Shown: piece after piece, positions 55,092 through 63,099 of the stretch
Layout: every line of letters begins with the position of its first letter
How positions within the stretch are numbered: position 1 is the first letter of the stretch
NCBI GenBank assembly: GCA_964635975.1
Contig: CAZWPO010000002.1
Span: 123,000-186,999, forward strand
DNA: 64,000 nt
Direction: 5' to 3'
Source: UBA5314 sp964635975
Lineage (GTDB): Bacteria; Bacillota; Syntrophomonadia; Syntrophomonadales; Syntrophomonadaceae
Made by a program: the position numbers and the translations under genes
Notes under the pieces: generated by a model
Database searches by the model: none
The model's input: only the letters and a program-made list of their open reading frames with translations
Told to the model about the DNA's origin: nothing

Positions 55092-56152
55092 TAGTTCTCA
55101 CCTTCTTTCGCTTCTTCTTTATGCGGACCTATTCTTCCGGTGAGTATATTCCCGCCCAGATGTCCGGCAATGCCCAGGACAGTTGCCCCGCCCAGCGCCA
55201 GGCCGATCTGGTCAACCGTAGCGGTCATGGCCGGTCCTATAGGCATTTCTGGCATTCTCTCATAAATGGGCCAGGCCGGGAATTGGGGTTCTGTGCAGCC
55301 AATACAGACTCCGCCGGCTTTTACGCACCAGTTCACCCCACCATTCCACAGGCGGGTGGTGGAATCACAATGGGCTATGGGACCCTTGCATCCCAGTTCC
55401 AGCATACAGCCCGGGTCCCCAAAATTCTTTGCGAAAATCGCATTGTCAAAGTACTGGCGTCTCTGGCAATTGTCGTGGATAATGCTGCCAAAGAACATCT
55501 TGGGTCGTTTGAACTTGTCCAGCTCGGGTATTTCATTATAGAGAAGAACATGGGCTATGGTCCCTACCATCCAATCGGGATGAGGCGGACATCCGGGGAC
55601 ATTAACTATCGGCACATTTTTAATAATGTCATCTACAGCTTTGCAATCTGTAGGATTAGGGCTGGTAGCCGGCAGCCCGCCAAAAGCTGAACAGGTTCCG
55701 AAGCTCAAAATAGCGGCTGCCTTGGAACCGATATCCTTGATCATCTGCAGGAAGGTTAGATGGTGGCCGTCTTTTTCACCGACTATGCAATAATGGCCGT
55801 TGGCACCAGTCGGTACTGCTCCTTCAACAACCAGGTAAAATTTTCCGGCAAACTCATTGGCGACTTTATAAACCGCTTCCTGAATAGCCAGGTCCCCGGC
55901 AGCTGCTGATACGTTCGGATGATAACGGAGACTGATAACTTCAGTGAGGACTTTTTCAATATCCGGGTTGACTGTGTTCAAAAGAGATATTGAACATCCT
56001 GTACAGCTTCCCCCCTGAATCCAGATAACCGGCGGGGCGCCCGCTGCCACTGCTTCTTTCATAAACGGCGATAAATATCCTGCTAAGGATACAGCCGCCG
56101 CCGAACCAGCGCAAAGTTTAAGAAAATCACGTCGGTTTAGCTTGGTAGGCAT
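55091..56152 (-). CDS. hyaA: [NiFe]-hydrogenase small subunit with Tat signal
   Basis: 353 residues. The Tat signal LNRRDFLKLCAGSAAA (about residues 5-20) is followed by the proximal-cluster motif IQGGSCTGCSISLLN, further cluster ligands in GTCSAFGGLPAT, VPGCPPHPDW, HDNCQRRQYF and CMLELGCKGP, and CIGCTEPQFP. A C-terminal membrane anchor (GLALGGATVLGIAGHLGGN) is present. The protein carries three Fe-S clusters; whether the distal or medial one is unusual cannot be told. First of hyaABC, 68 bp after hypB. Confidence 0.96.
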   Translation of the reverse strand: MPTKLNRRDFLKLCAGSAAAVSLAGYLSPFMKEAVAAGAPPVIWIQGGSCTGCSISLLNTVNPDIEKVLTEVISLRYHPNVSAAAGDLAIQEAVYKVANEFAGKFYLVVEGAVPTGANGHYCIVGEKDGHHLTFLQMIKDIGSKAAAILSFGTCSAFGGLPATSPNPTDCKAVDDIIKNVPIVNVPGCPPHPDWMVGTIAHVLLYNEIPELDKFKRPKMFFGSIIHDNCQRRQYFDNAIFAKNFGDPGCMLELGCKGPIAHCDSTTRLWNGGVNWCVKAGGVCIGCTEPQFPAWPIYERMPEMPIGPAMTATVDQIGLALGGATVLGIAGHLGGNILTGRIGPHKEEAKEGEN

Positions 56153-56220
56153 TTAATGCATTCCTCCCAACTTCAAGAATTTACAAGAGTCTTCTCTCCC
56201 ACTCGATCCTTTAGGTAAAC

Positions 56221-56886
56221 TTAAAAGGTGGATGCTTTAGATCTCACCTCCTCGGTCAACCATCGGGTCCATTCTTCTATTCCCTGCCCTGTCCGGCCTG
56301 AAATCATGAATATCCTGGCATCATGGTTAATGAGCTGTATATCTTTTTCGAATGTCTCTAGACTGAAATCAGTGTAAGGCAGCAGGTCGATCTTATTTAA
56401 AAGAATGACTTTTGCCTCCCGAAATATAAGCGGGTACTTGGTAATCTTGTCATTCCCTTCAGTAGTACTTGTTACTACAACGCGAAGTTCTTCTCCGAGG
56501 TCGAACTCGGCCGGGCATACCAGATTACCGACGTTTTCAATAAACAACAACTGCAGACCGTCATACTCGATTTCTTGATATGCCCGGTCAACCATTCCGG
56601 CATCAAGATGACAGGTTCCGTCCGTATTTATCTGTACAACTTTGACACCCTTTTTTTCGATGCGCTGAGCATCCTGGTCGGTGTAAAGGTCGCCTTCAAT
56701 AACAGCGATCTTGAGAGAATCGGCCAAGCTCTCAATAGTCCGTTCCAGAATAGTGGTCTTACCCGCTCCCGGGGAACTCATCAGGTTAATTGTCAGTATT
56801 TTTTGTTCCTGGAAATTGCGGCGATTCTTGCGAGCAATTAAATCATTGGCCCCTAATATTGAGCTTGCCAGTTTAACTTGGACCAC
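56221..56886 (-). CDS. hypB: hydrogenase nickel-incorporation GTPase HypB
   Basis: 221 residues (GTG start at 56886 behind GAGGGGG; a longer frame begins at 56904). G-domain motifs are LMSSPGAGKTT, DLYTDQDAQRI, IENVGNLVCP and LLNKIDLLP. It has no N-terminal His-rich region, so it lacks nickel storage. With HypA it delivers Ni to the large subunit. It overlaps hypA by 14 bp. Confidence 0.95.
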   Translation of the reverse strand: MVQVKLASSILGANDLIARKNRRNFQEQKILTINLMSSPGAGKTTILERTIESLADSLKIAVIEGDLYTDQDAQRIEKKGVKVVQINTDGTCHLDAGMVDRAYQEIEYDGLQLLFIENVGNLVCPAEFDLGEELRVVVTSTTEGNDKITKYPLIFREAKVILLNKIDLLPYTDFSLETFEKDIQLINHDARIFMISGRTGQGIEEWTRWLTEEVRSKASTF

Positions 56887-57238
56887 CAAACACGTCCCCC
56901 TCAAAGTAATCGATATACAGTTCTCGTCCCGATATGATACTTACCTTTAAGCTTTGGCAGTTATCACAGACAAAACTGTAGCCATCTTCAACAACAAATT
57001 CCTGACTGCACTCTTCGCAGATGCATCTAATATCTCTTTCCTCGATCTCTAAAGCAGCTCCGGAGAACAGCTCATCTTCGCTGCACAACACCGAAAAGGC
57101 AAATTGGAGACTGTCCGGGAGGGCTTGAGTAAGCTTCCCTATTACAAGTTTCACATTTTTTACCTTATTTATATTGTTTGCCCGTGCTGATTCTCCAATT
57201 GTTTCCATAACTCCGGTCATCAACGATAGTTCATGCAT
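56873..57238 (-). CDS. hypA: hydrogenase nickel-incorporation protein HypA
   Basis: 121 residues starting MHELSLMTGVMETI, with the nickel-binding His2, and a zinc site CEECSQEF...CDNCQS. First gene of the operon hypAB-hyaABCD-hypFCDE. AGGAGC lies upstream of the ATG. The leader contains two tandem riboswitch-terminator modules (57290-57784), so expression of the entire hydrogenase set is likely regulated by them. Confidence 0.96.
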   Translation of the reverse strand: MHELSLMTGVMETIGESARANNINKVKNVKLVIGKLTQALPDSLQFAFSVLCSEDELFSGAALEIEERDIRCICEECSQEFVVEDGYSFVCDNCQSLKVSIISGRELYIDYFEGDVFGGPS

Positions 57239-57288
57239 TATGTTGCTCCTATTTAACAGCTATTTGGTATTATGAATACTATTTCAAT

Positions 57289-57321
57289 AAAAAAGACCCG
57301 GCAAGCAAATGCCGGGTCTTT
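57289..57321 (-). terminator. terminator of the hypA-proximal riboswitch
   Basis: AAAGACCCGGCA/TGCCGGGTCTTT hairpin followed by TTTATT on the minus strand, 50 bp upstream of hypA. It is the expression platform of the adjacent aptamer. Confidence 0.9.
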
Positions 57322-57390
57322 AGCATACACACAAGCAATAACACAGCTCTTCATAAGCCAGCACCCTTCATGAGTACGCATCAAACTCTA

Positions 57391-57486
57391 GCATCTCCTT
57401 TTCACAATGGAGGGCATAACCGTTTCCAGTTACACCGTAAGGTCTTGTTCTCTTAGCGATTGCCTTAGATCAACAAGCTCGGAGAT
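57391..57486 (-). promoter_or_regulatory. Moco/Tuco-type riboswitch aptamer, hypA-proximal copy
   Basis: On the minus strand CTCCGAGC (57477-57484) pairs through ATCTCC with GGAGAT at the 3' end. GGTGTAACTGGAAACGG and TTATGCCCTCCATTGTG follow, with GAAAAGGAG closing. These are the conserved blocks of the molybdenum-cofactor RNA motif. A terminator follows at 57289-57321, directly before hypA. Assigned by pattern, not by model search. Confidence 0.78.
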
Positions 57487-57569
57487 ATTTTAATAATTTT
57501 TCTGTAATATTTAATTTCATGCTTAGATACAGCGATTATGTAATACAAGTCGACTACTGCGCTTCAAAT

Positions 57570-57600
57570 AAAAAACTCAGCAAGCAAATGCTGAGTTTGT
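57570..57600 (-). terminator. terminator of the promoter-proximal riboswitch
   Basis: AAACTCAGCA/TGCTGAGTTT hairpin followed by TTTATTTG on the minus strand. The loop (TTTGCT) is the same as in the terminator at 57289-57321, showing that the two modules are duplicates. Confidence 0.9.
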
Positions 57601-57678
57601 GCAATAATACGCAAGCGGATATGCTCTTCATGAGCACCGGTCCTTTTCCAGGACCGCCTTGTATTATGCCTGAACCTT

Positions 57679-57780
57679 GCATCTCCTTCTCTACAGTGGA
57701 AGGCATAGTTGTTTCCAGCTACACCCTATCGGCCTGGTTCCCTTAGTAATAACCTTAGGCAGCCAGGCTCGGAGGATAAG
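57679..57780 (-). promoter_or_regulatory. Moco/Tuco-type riboswitch aptamer, promoter-proximal copy
   Basis: Same blocks as the hypA-proximal copy, better conserved: CTCCGAGCC, GGGTGTAGCTGGAAACAAC, ATGCCTTCCACTGTAGAGAAGGAG. It is followed by its own terminator and then by the second aptamer, so the two operate in series. Confidence 0.82.
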
Positions 57781-57915
57781 TATTCTTGGTCCTAACGCCA
57801 ATACAATGTTGTTGCGTGATCAGGACCAATCAGGCCGATTAATATTTTTTTATCTAATATCATTCTTATATTAATTCGCAACCAAATATAGACATTCCTG
57901 CTCAACGCTAAATAA

Positions 57916-57944
57916 TTTATATAATGTTTCGCTATTTTTATCAA
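57916..57944 (-). promoter_or_regulatory. sigma-A-type promoter for the hydrogenase operon
   Basis: Minus strand TTGATA (57939-57944) and TATAAA (57916-57921) separated by 17 bp. Transcription would start about 130 bp upstream of the first aptamer and independently of cbiMNQO. Confidence 0.6.
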
Positions 57945-58020
57945 GACTTTATTCTTCATAAATTACCATCTTTAGGTATGTATTCTGTATTCATGCGCGT
58001 TAAGCTGATGTTTTTCTCTA

Positions 58021-58818
58021 TTATCCATGGGTATACCGGTGTACATGTTCTTTATTTTCGTGGCTGTGAGTGTATTCGTCAATAAGATTAACCTGGATTA
58101 ATAGTTCATTATTACCTAAGATATCTTGAGTATATCCATCGAAGGCCAGCTCATGCTGCTCAGATAATACTATAGCCCGTCTGGAGATAGCGTGAGCGAG
58201 TTCGAGGTTGTGGGTAGCGGTTATTATAGTTCTCCCGGATTCATTAAGATGAAGCAGCACTTCGCTCAACCACCTTTGAGTTTTGGGGTCCAAACCGTTC
58301 GTGGGTTCATCCATTATCAGAACCTCCGGGTTCATGACCAGAACAGATGCAAAAGCAACCTTTTTTTTCTCTCCCCCACTTAGTCGGTATGGTGATCGTT
58401 CAGACAGGTTTTCTATCCGGAGCATAGCTATGATATCATCGACTCTTCTGCGGACTTCCGCCGTGCTAAATCCCATCTGTAAAGGGCCAAAGGCGATTTC
58501 ATCCCAGACTCGGTTAGTAAATAACTGCACATCGGAATTTTGGAAAATGAAACCCACCCGTCGATGGTATTCTTTGGAGAAAGAATCTTCTTCAAGGAGC
58601 CGTTCATTAATTTCCTGTCCAAAGGCAAAAAGCCGACCCTTAGTCGGAAACACCAGTCCGCACAGAATTTTGAGCAGGGTAGATTTGCCAGATCCGTTAG
58701 CACCTAGTAAAGTGATGCTTTCTCCATAAAATAATTCCAGGTCCAGCTCATTAAACAAGCGTTCGCCACCAGGAAATGTATAACTTATTTTATTAAGAGA
58801 AAATAAACTGCCAGTCAA
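58021..58818 (-). CDS. cbiO: ECF nickel/cobalt transporter ATPase CbiO
   Basis: 265 residues: Walker A LLGANGSGKSTLLKIL, signature YRLSGGEKKKVAFA, Walker B VLIMDEPTNGLD. The C-terminus ends in a His-rich tail (YTHSHENKEHVHRYTHG), probably metal-binding. It powers the CbiMNQO complex. Immediately upstream of the hydrogenase operon, which favours nickel over cobalt. It overlaps cbiQ by 26 bp. Confidence 0.93.
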   Translation of the reverse strand: MTGSLFSLNKISYTFPGGERLFNELDLELFYGESITLLGANGSGKSTLLKILCGLVFPTKGRLFAFGQEINERLLEEDSFSKEYHRRVGFIFQNSDVQLFTNRVWDEIAFGPLQMGFSTAEVRRRVDDIIAMLRIENLSERSPYRLSGGEKKKVAFASVLVMNPEVLIMDEPTNGLDPKTQRWLSEVLLHLNESGRTIITATHNLELAHAISRRAIVLSEQHELAFDGYTQDILGNNELLIQVNLIDEYTHSHENKEHVHRYTHG

Positions 58819-59758
58819 GCACTCTGCCTCCTAGAACGATTATCAATGCTAGACCAATTATAATCGCTAAAACGGCAAAGTCAAAGCGGCTATACTCAAG
58901 CTCTTGAATACTAACAGCTTCCCCAGTATATCCACGAGCGGTCATAGACTGGTATACTTCCTCAGATAATGTCATACTCCGGCTAAATAAAGCGGCCATT
59001 GACGATCCTGCCATAGACCTCTGCAAATTACTCGGGAGATGCCCTACTGTTCTCATTTTTCTAGCTTCAAACATCTCAATCGATGAAGTAAGGAGAAGAA
59101 TAATATACCTGTAACTCATTTCAATAGTCATAACAAACAGGACCGGGACACAAAGGCTCCTCAGGGAACGAAGCAGGCGGGCCACAGGCGTGGTAAGGAC
59201 CAACAGTGATCCAAAGGAAAGAGAATCGCCCACGCGCAGAAAAATAAGCAGCGCAGCGTTCACGCCCTGTTTGCTGATATACAAGGGACCGCTCAATTGG
59301 ATGCCCAATATCCTCAATCCATTCGGATCGCTGTTCAGCATCGCGATTGGTGTCCCCGGATTAAAAAAGCTAAGCGTTGCTGGAAGCGCTGCAACCATCG
59401 TTATCAGCGGAATAATACCCCATATTCGTTTTTGCAGAGACCAGACCGGAAGGTGAGATAGAGCCATCACCAGTGCCGAAAAGCACCCCAATATAATAAG
59501 AGCGATCATACTATGGGTGAGTCCAGCCGCAACGATAAGGATCAGCGTACCCATCAACTTTGCTCTTGGATCAATTTTCTGAGCAAATCCAGATGTTGCC
59601 GCGTACTTTTCATTTCTTAGTCCTTCAGCCAATACGTTCTGGATATCACGCATACTTCTGCTCAAAAATTGTAAGGACTTCGTTTTTTTCTGGATCTTCT
59701 CTTCCGGTAGCGGATTCAGCATCCACTCCGGCAGATTCAAATATGATCTATGCTCCAT
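58793..59758 (-). CDS. cbiQ: ECF nickel/cobalt transporter permease CbiQ
   Basis: 321 residues with five or more membrane helices and the EcfT signature near AARKMRTVGH-like text (FEARKMRTVGHLPS) and the second coupling segment EEVYQSMTARGYTGE. The first ~65 residues are a soluble extension beyond the usual CbiQ start (from about 300 residues long in total, slightly over the family norm). It couples CbiO to CbiM. Confidence 0.92.
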   Translation of the reverse strand: MEHRSYLNLPEWMLNPLPEEKIQKKTKSLQFLSRSMRDIQNVLAEGLRNEKYAATSGFAQKIDPRAKLMGTLILIVAAGLTHSMIALIILGCFSALVMALSHLPVWSLQKRIWGIIPLITMVAALPATLSFFNPGTPIAMLNSDPNGLRILGIQLSGPLYISKQGVNAALLIFLRVGDSLSFGSLLVLTTPVARLLRSLRSLCVPVLFVMTIEMSYRYIILLLTSSIEMFEARKMRTVGHLPSNLQRSMAGSSMAALFSRSMTLSEEVYQSMTARGYTGEAVSIQELEYSRFDFAVLAIIIGLALIIVLGGRVLDWQFIFS

Positions 59759-59760
59759 TT

Positions 59761-60075
59761 CTATTCCTTTACGATTTTTGAAAAAAGGCTAAACACCCCT
59801 ATTACCAATAGAATCCCCACCGCTGCAGACAACATATAACCGCCCGCAGACTGGATAAAAGTATCTCCAGCGCCGGGAACAGAATAATCGGGCATTGGAG
59901 AATGCTGCCAGAAGTCTGCTAGCCTGGCCAGGCCTTGAGGAATGAATCCTACTTCTTCTTGCAGTTCATCCAGTCCCCATTCTCCAAAAGCGGTGCCTGT
60001 TGCTATAAGCCCCAATGGACTTAATAACATCATGATCAGCAGTGCAATCCATAGTTTTCTAAATTGCCTAAACAT
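59761..60075 (-). CDS. cbiN: ECF transporter accessory protein CbiN (PDGLE type)
   Basis: 104 residues: two membrane helices around an extracytoplasmic loop, with PMPDYSVPGAG and a DELQEEVGF segment in the PDGLE-domain style. This protein type loads metal into CbiM. It lies between cbiM and cbiQ. Confidence 0.85.
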   Translation of the reverse strand: MFRQFRKLWIALLIMMLLSPLGLIATGTAFGEWGLDELQEEVGFIPQGLARLADFWQHSPMPDYSVPGAGDTFIQSAGGYMLSAAVGILLVIGVFSLFSKIVKE

Positions 60076-60093
60076 TATTATCCACCTCCGTTA

Positions 60094-60789
60094 TCAACCG
60101 TTGACTGTATATTTGAGTCCTAGAAGCTGAATCTCCGGATAATTCTTCCTTACAAACCACATCCCGAGAGCGGTCGCCATTCCTTCAACAGGTCCGGCAA
60201 AGATCAAGTGTTCGCTTAACATGGCTGCAATAGCTGTTTTTATGGGATACATAAAATACAAAGGCGTCCCGTCAGCAGATTTGAATAAATGGTATTGGGA
60301 ACCAAACTCAACAGCCGTGAACAGAGCTGCTATGTTAAGGCCTATATAGCCAGCCAGGAAGGCTGCCAACATGTCGCGTCCTGACAGCTGGGCAGAATTT
60401 GCGCCAACCAGTTTATAGATATAGTAACCGCAAAACGGCATAACGAAAGCCATGTTTAAACAGTTGGCCCCTATAGCAAGAATACCCCCATCGCCAAAGA
60501 TCAAGGCCTGTATTATCAATGCGACCGAGACACCGATGCACGCTGCCCAGGGGCCCAAAAGGATGGCAAGAAGTACTGCCCCCACGGCATGGGCCGAACT
60601 TCCTCCTGGAATAGGCAGGTTAAACATCATAATAGTAAAGCTAAAAGCAGCCCCCACCGCTAGTAATGATACATCTTTTTTCTTAAGGGTTTCACGAACT
60701 TTCTTAGTAGCAACTCCCCATATCGGCACCATAGCAGCAACCAGCGGCAACGCCGTCTGTGGGCTTAAATAACCATCCGGGATATGCAT
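60094..60789 (-). CDS. cbiM: ECF transporter substrate-binding component CbiM
   Basis: 231 residues starting MHIPDGYLSP, in which the N-terminus and His2 bind the metal ion. Seven membrane helices, with GGSSAHAVGAVLLAILLGPW and GDGGILAIGANCLNMAFVMP typical of CbiM/NikM. Substrate is Ni or Co; hydrogenase context suggests Ni. First gene of cbiMNQO. Confidence 0.95.
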   Translation of the reverse strand: MHIPDGYLSPQTALPLVAAMVPIWGVATKKVRETLKKKDVSLLAVGAAFSFTIMMFNLPIPGGSSAHAVGAVLLAILLGPWAACIGVSVALIIQALIFGDGGILAIGANCLNMAFVMPFCGYYIYKLVGANSAQLSGRDMLAAFLAGYIGLNIAALFTAVEFGSQYHLFKSADGTPLYFMYPIKTAIAAMLSEHLIFAGPVEGMATALGMWFVRKNYPEIQLLGLKYTVNG

Positions 60790-61068
60790 TATCCTACCTC
60801 CTGCTCATATTCTGCTCAATGATAGACTACAATTTTCTATGAAAACAAAAAATGCCAAATAAAAGTACTCAGTCTATGAATACCTTCATGGCATGATTGT
60901 CGTATCATATGAAATTGTGGCCCTAACAAAAATACTCTCGGCACCTTCATGGTGACAATTTCATTATTTAATATTCTTTGTTTCTGTAATTAGTCCTTCT
61001 ATATCCTGAATTATTTTTTTATTCGACTTGATTGCTTATCCACTTGGTCTGCCAAGGGGACGCGGTTA

Positions 61069-61203
61069 CACCATGACCTGGAATTCGTAGTGGGGGTGTG
61101 CAATCGGGTCATTATTCTTGATGACGGCCATGTCGCAGCAGTTGGTACGACAGAGGATGTTCTATCCCAGCAGTGGCTCTCAGAACAACAGCGTACAGCA
61201 TGA
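61069..61203 (+). pseudogene. C-terminal remnant of a second CbiO-like ATPase
   Basis: In frame 1 of the plus strand the sequence reads HHDLEFVVGVCNRVIILDDG then HVAAVGTTEDVLSQQWL and stop, the H-loop and C-terminal part of CbiO-type ABC ATPases. Upstream there is no Walker A, B or signature. It is a broken copy, on the opposite strand to the intact cbiO. Confidence 0.75.
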
Positions 61204-61286
61204 AAAGAATGAGCTTTCTTTGTAACTCACTTTTTTAAGAATATTATATATCACATTTTGCAGGAACATAATATATCATGTCGAAT

Positions 61287-61292
61287 TATAAT
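61287..61292 (+). promoter_or_regulatory. candidate -10 box (TATAAT) for modABC
   Basis: TATAAT about 20 bp upstream of the aptamer. No clear -35 at 17 bp, so the assignment is tentative. Confidence 0.35.
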
Positions 61293-61309
61293 GGGCATAT
61301 GCTTGTATT

Positions 61310-61410
61310 AGCTTCCGAGCCATAAGGCCTAAAGGGTTGCCCAGGGACTTATAGCCGACAGGGTATAGCTGGAAACGGCCATGCCTCCCAGTGTGGAAAG
61401 GGGCACAAGT
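61310..61410 (+). promoter_or_regulatory. Moco/Tuco-type riboswitch aptamer for modABC
   Basis: CTTCCGAGCC, GGGTATAGCTGGAAACGG, ATGCCTCCCAGTGTGG and AAAGGGGCAC in order, closely matching the Moco RNA motif. Directly followed by a terminator at 61448-61481 and then modA, the usual place and target for this class. This validates the weaker-looking copies at 57.4 and 57.7 kb. Confidence 0.88.
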
Positions 61411-61447
61411 TGGTACATTTCTGTACTCGCAGTACTGCGCACATAGC

Positions 61448-61481
61448 AGGTCTGGCGTGCTTTCCGCCAGGCCTTTTTATT
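61448..61481 (+). terminator. terminator of the modABC riboswitch
   Basis: GGTCTGGCG/CCGCCAGGCC hairpin with a short loop followed by TTTTTATTTT, 64 bp before modA. It is the expression platform of the aptamer at 61310. Confidence 0.92.
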
Positions 61482-61544
61482 TTGTAGAAAGGAGGGTAGC
61501 TTCGTTTAGATTGAGATTATATTTTTATATTTAGGAGGGACAGT

Positions 61545-62333
61545 ATGAAAAAGTTTGGGAGCATTTTACTAATCGTATTGTTGATTTTATCTCTGGCAGC
61601 AGTGGCAGGTTGCCAGAACCAGACTACAACACCGATCGAACCGGCAAAAACCACCTTTGAAGGAAAGACCTTAAATCTATATGTCGCTGCCGGCATGAAA
61701 AAACCAATGGACCAGATCATCGATTCATTTCAGAAAGAAACCAAGGCCACCGTGGCTGTTAATTACGGACCATCTGGAGGCCTATATGCCCAGATCGAAC
61801 AGGGACAGCCCTGTGACTTGTATTATTCTGCAGATTGGATATACATAGATAAGTTACTACAGAGCGGTAAAACTGATCAAATCAAGAAATTTTTAAGAGA
61901 TAACATCGTTCTAATAGTTTCAGAAAGAGGTAAGAATAAAGTTTCCAAAATGGAAGATCTGGGCAAAAACGACGTCACCGTAGTTATAGCAGACTCTCAG
62001 GCACCGGCTGGGGTATATGCTGAAAACGGTATTAAAAACCTGGGCCTTTGGGACAAAGTGCAACCGCGTATCAAAGCAAAGCCCACCACTGTCAACCAGG
62101 TTGCCATAATGGTTAAGGAAGACCAGGTTGATGCGGGTCTGGTTTATTCCAGCACAGCCAATGGAAACGGGATGAAACCGGTAGTAGTTATTGATGATAA
62201 GTACACTGGAGAAGTCGTTTTTGGATCAGCGATTGTAAAGGGCGGCCAGATTGAGCTGGCGAAGGCCTTTGCACAGCATGCCCTAAATAATGTAAGCATT
62301 TTCGAACAATACGGTTGGAAAGCTTATGAATAA
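61545..62333 (+). CDS. modA: molybdate/tungstate-binding lipoprotein ModA
   Basis: 262 residues: lipoprotein signal (LAAVAGC, Cys about 23) and a type II periplasmic-binding fold with YVAAGMKKPMDQIIDSF and NYGPSGGLYAQIEQGQPCDL, the oxyanion-binding strand-loop features of ModA. Binds molybdate or tungstate outside the membrane. Under a Moco-type riboswitch. Tungstate preference cannot be told from sequence. Overlaps modB by 8 bp. Confidence 0.9.
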   Translation: MKKFGSILLIVLLILSLAAVAGCQNQTTTPIEPAKTTFEGKTLNLYVAAGMKKPMDQIIDSFQKETKATVAVNYGPSGGLYAQIEQGQPCDLYYSADWIYIDKLLQSGKTDQIKKFLRDNIVLIVSERGKNKVSKMEDLGKNDVTVVIADSQAPAGVYAENGIKNLGLWDKVQPRIKAKPTTVNQVAIMVKEDQVDAGLVYSSTANGNGMKPVVVIDDKYTGEVVFGSAIVKGGQIELAKAFAQHALNNVSIFEQYGWKAYE

Positions 62334-63099
62334 ATATCTGGTTCAGGTTTTCTTCCTGCCCCTGTTTTTGCTTTTTATCGTTTTTCCCATACTTGCACTA
62401 GTTTTTAACCTGGACATGGAAGGAATTCGGGCAACAATGGGTGATCCTTTTTTTTGGGATTGCGTTATAAATACTTTAATTGCGGCCACTTGTGCCGCCG
62501 GGTTGGCCGTTCTGGTAGCAGTAGGTTTTGCTTATTTTCATTTATTTCATCGCCAGTCTATTATATACAAAGTACTCAACCTATTTAATGACCTACCTAT
62601 TGCCCTGCCGCATACAGTCGCTGGCTTAGCGTTGCTGCTGGCATTCGGCCGCAAAACCATGGGCTTTTTGGGCGAAACTGGTGCTGCCTTTTCACTCTTT
62701 GCAGTCATACTGGCAATGTTTTTTGTTTCCTACGCCCTGGCTTCACGCGCCCTGGTTTCAGGAGTTGATCGTATGGAATCAGAGGTTATTGATGTGGCCA
62801 GAACACTGGGAGACAACCCGGTTCAGGTTTATTTCAGGATAGTTCTGCCTTTGATGGGCGAAGCTTTATTTTCCGGTTTTGTCCTCGGTTTTTCACGGTC
62901 TTTGAGTGAATTCGCCGCCGTAATTATGTTTGGTGGTAATTTACCAGGCCGCACCCAGGTACTGGCATCCTATGTATTCACCAAAGTGGAAGTAGGAGAT
63001 TTGGATATGGCTATCACTGCATCTGTATTTTGTGTAGTTTTATCTCTCCTTATTGTATCTATACTGAGTCTTAGGAGGGTACAGTATGCTCAAAGCTAA
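62326..63099 (+). CDS. modB: molybdate/tungstate ABC permease ModB
   Basis: 257 residues with about six membrane helices and the EAA coupling motif DVARTLGDNPVQVYFRIVLP. The C-terminal part LSEFAAVIMFGGN and GRTQVLASYVFTKVEVGD matches ModB. It overlaps modA and modC, so translation is coupled. Confidence 0.92.
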   Translation: MNKYLVQVFFLPLFLLFIVFPILALVFNLDMEGIRATMGDPFFWDCVINTLIAATCAAGLAVLVAVGFAYFHLFHRQSIIYKVLNLFNDLPIALPHTVAGLALLLAFGRKTMGFLGETGAAFSLFAVILAMFFVSYALASRALVSGVDRMESEVIDVARTLGDNPVQVYFRIVLPLMGEALFSGFVLGFSRSLSEFAAVIMFGGNLPGRTQVLASYVFTKVEVGDLDMAITASVFCVVLSLLIVSILSLRRVQYAQS

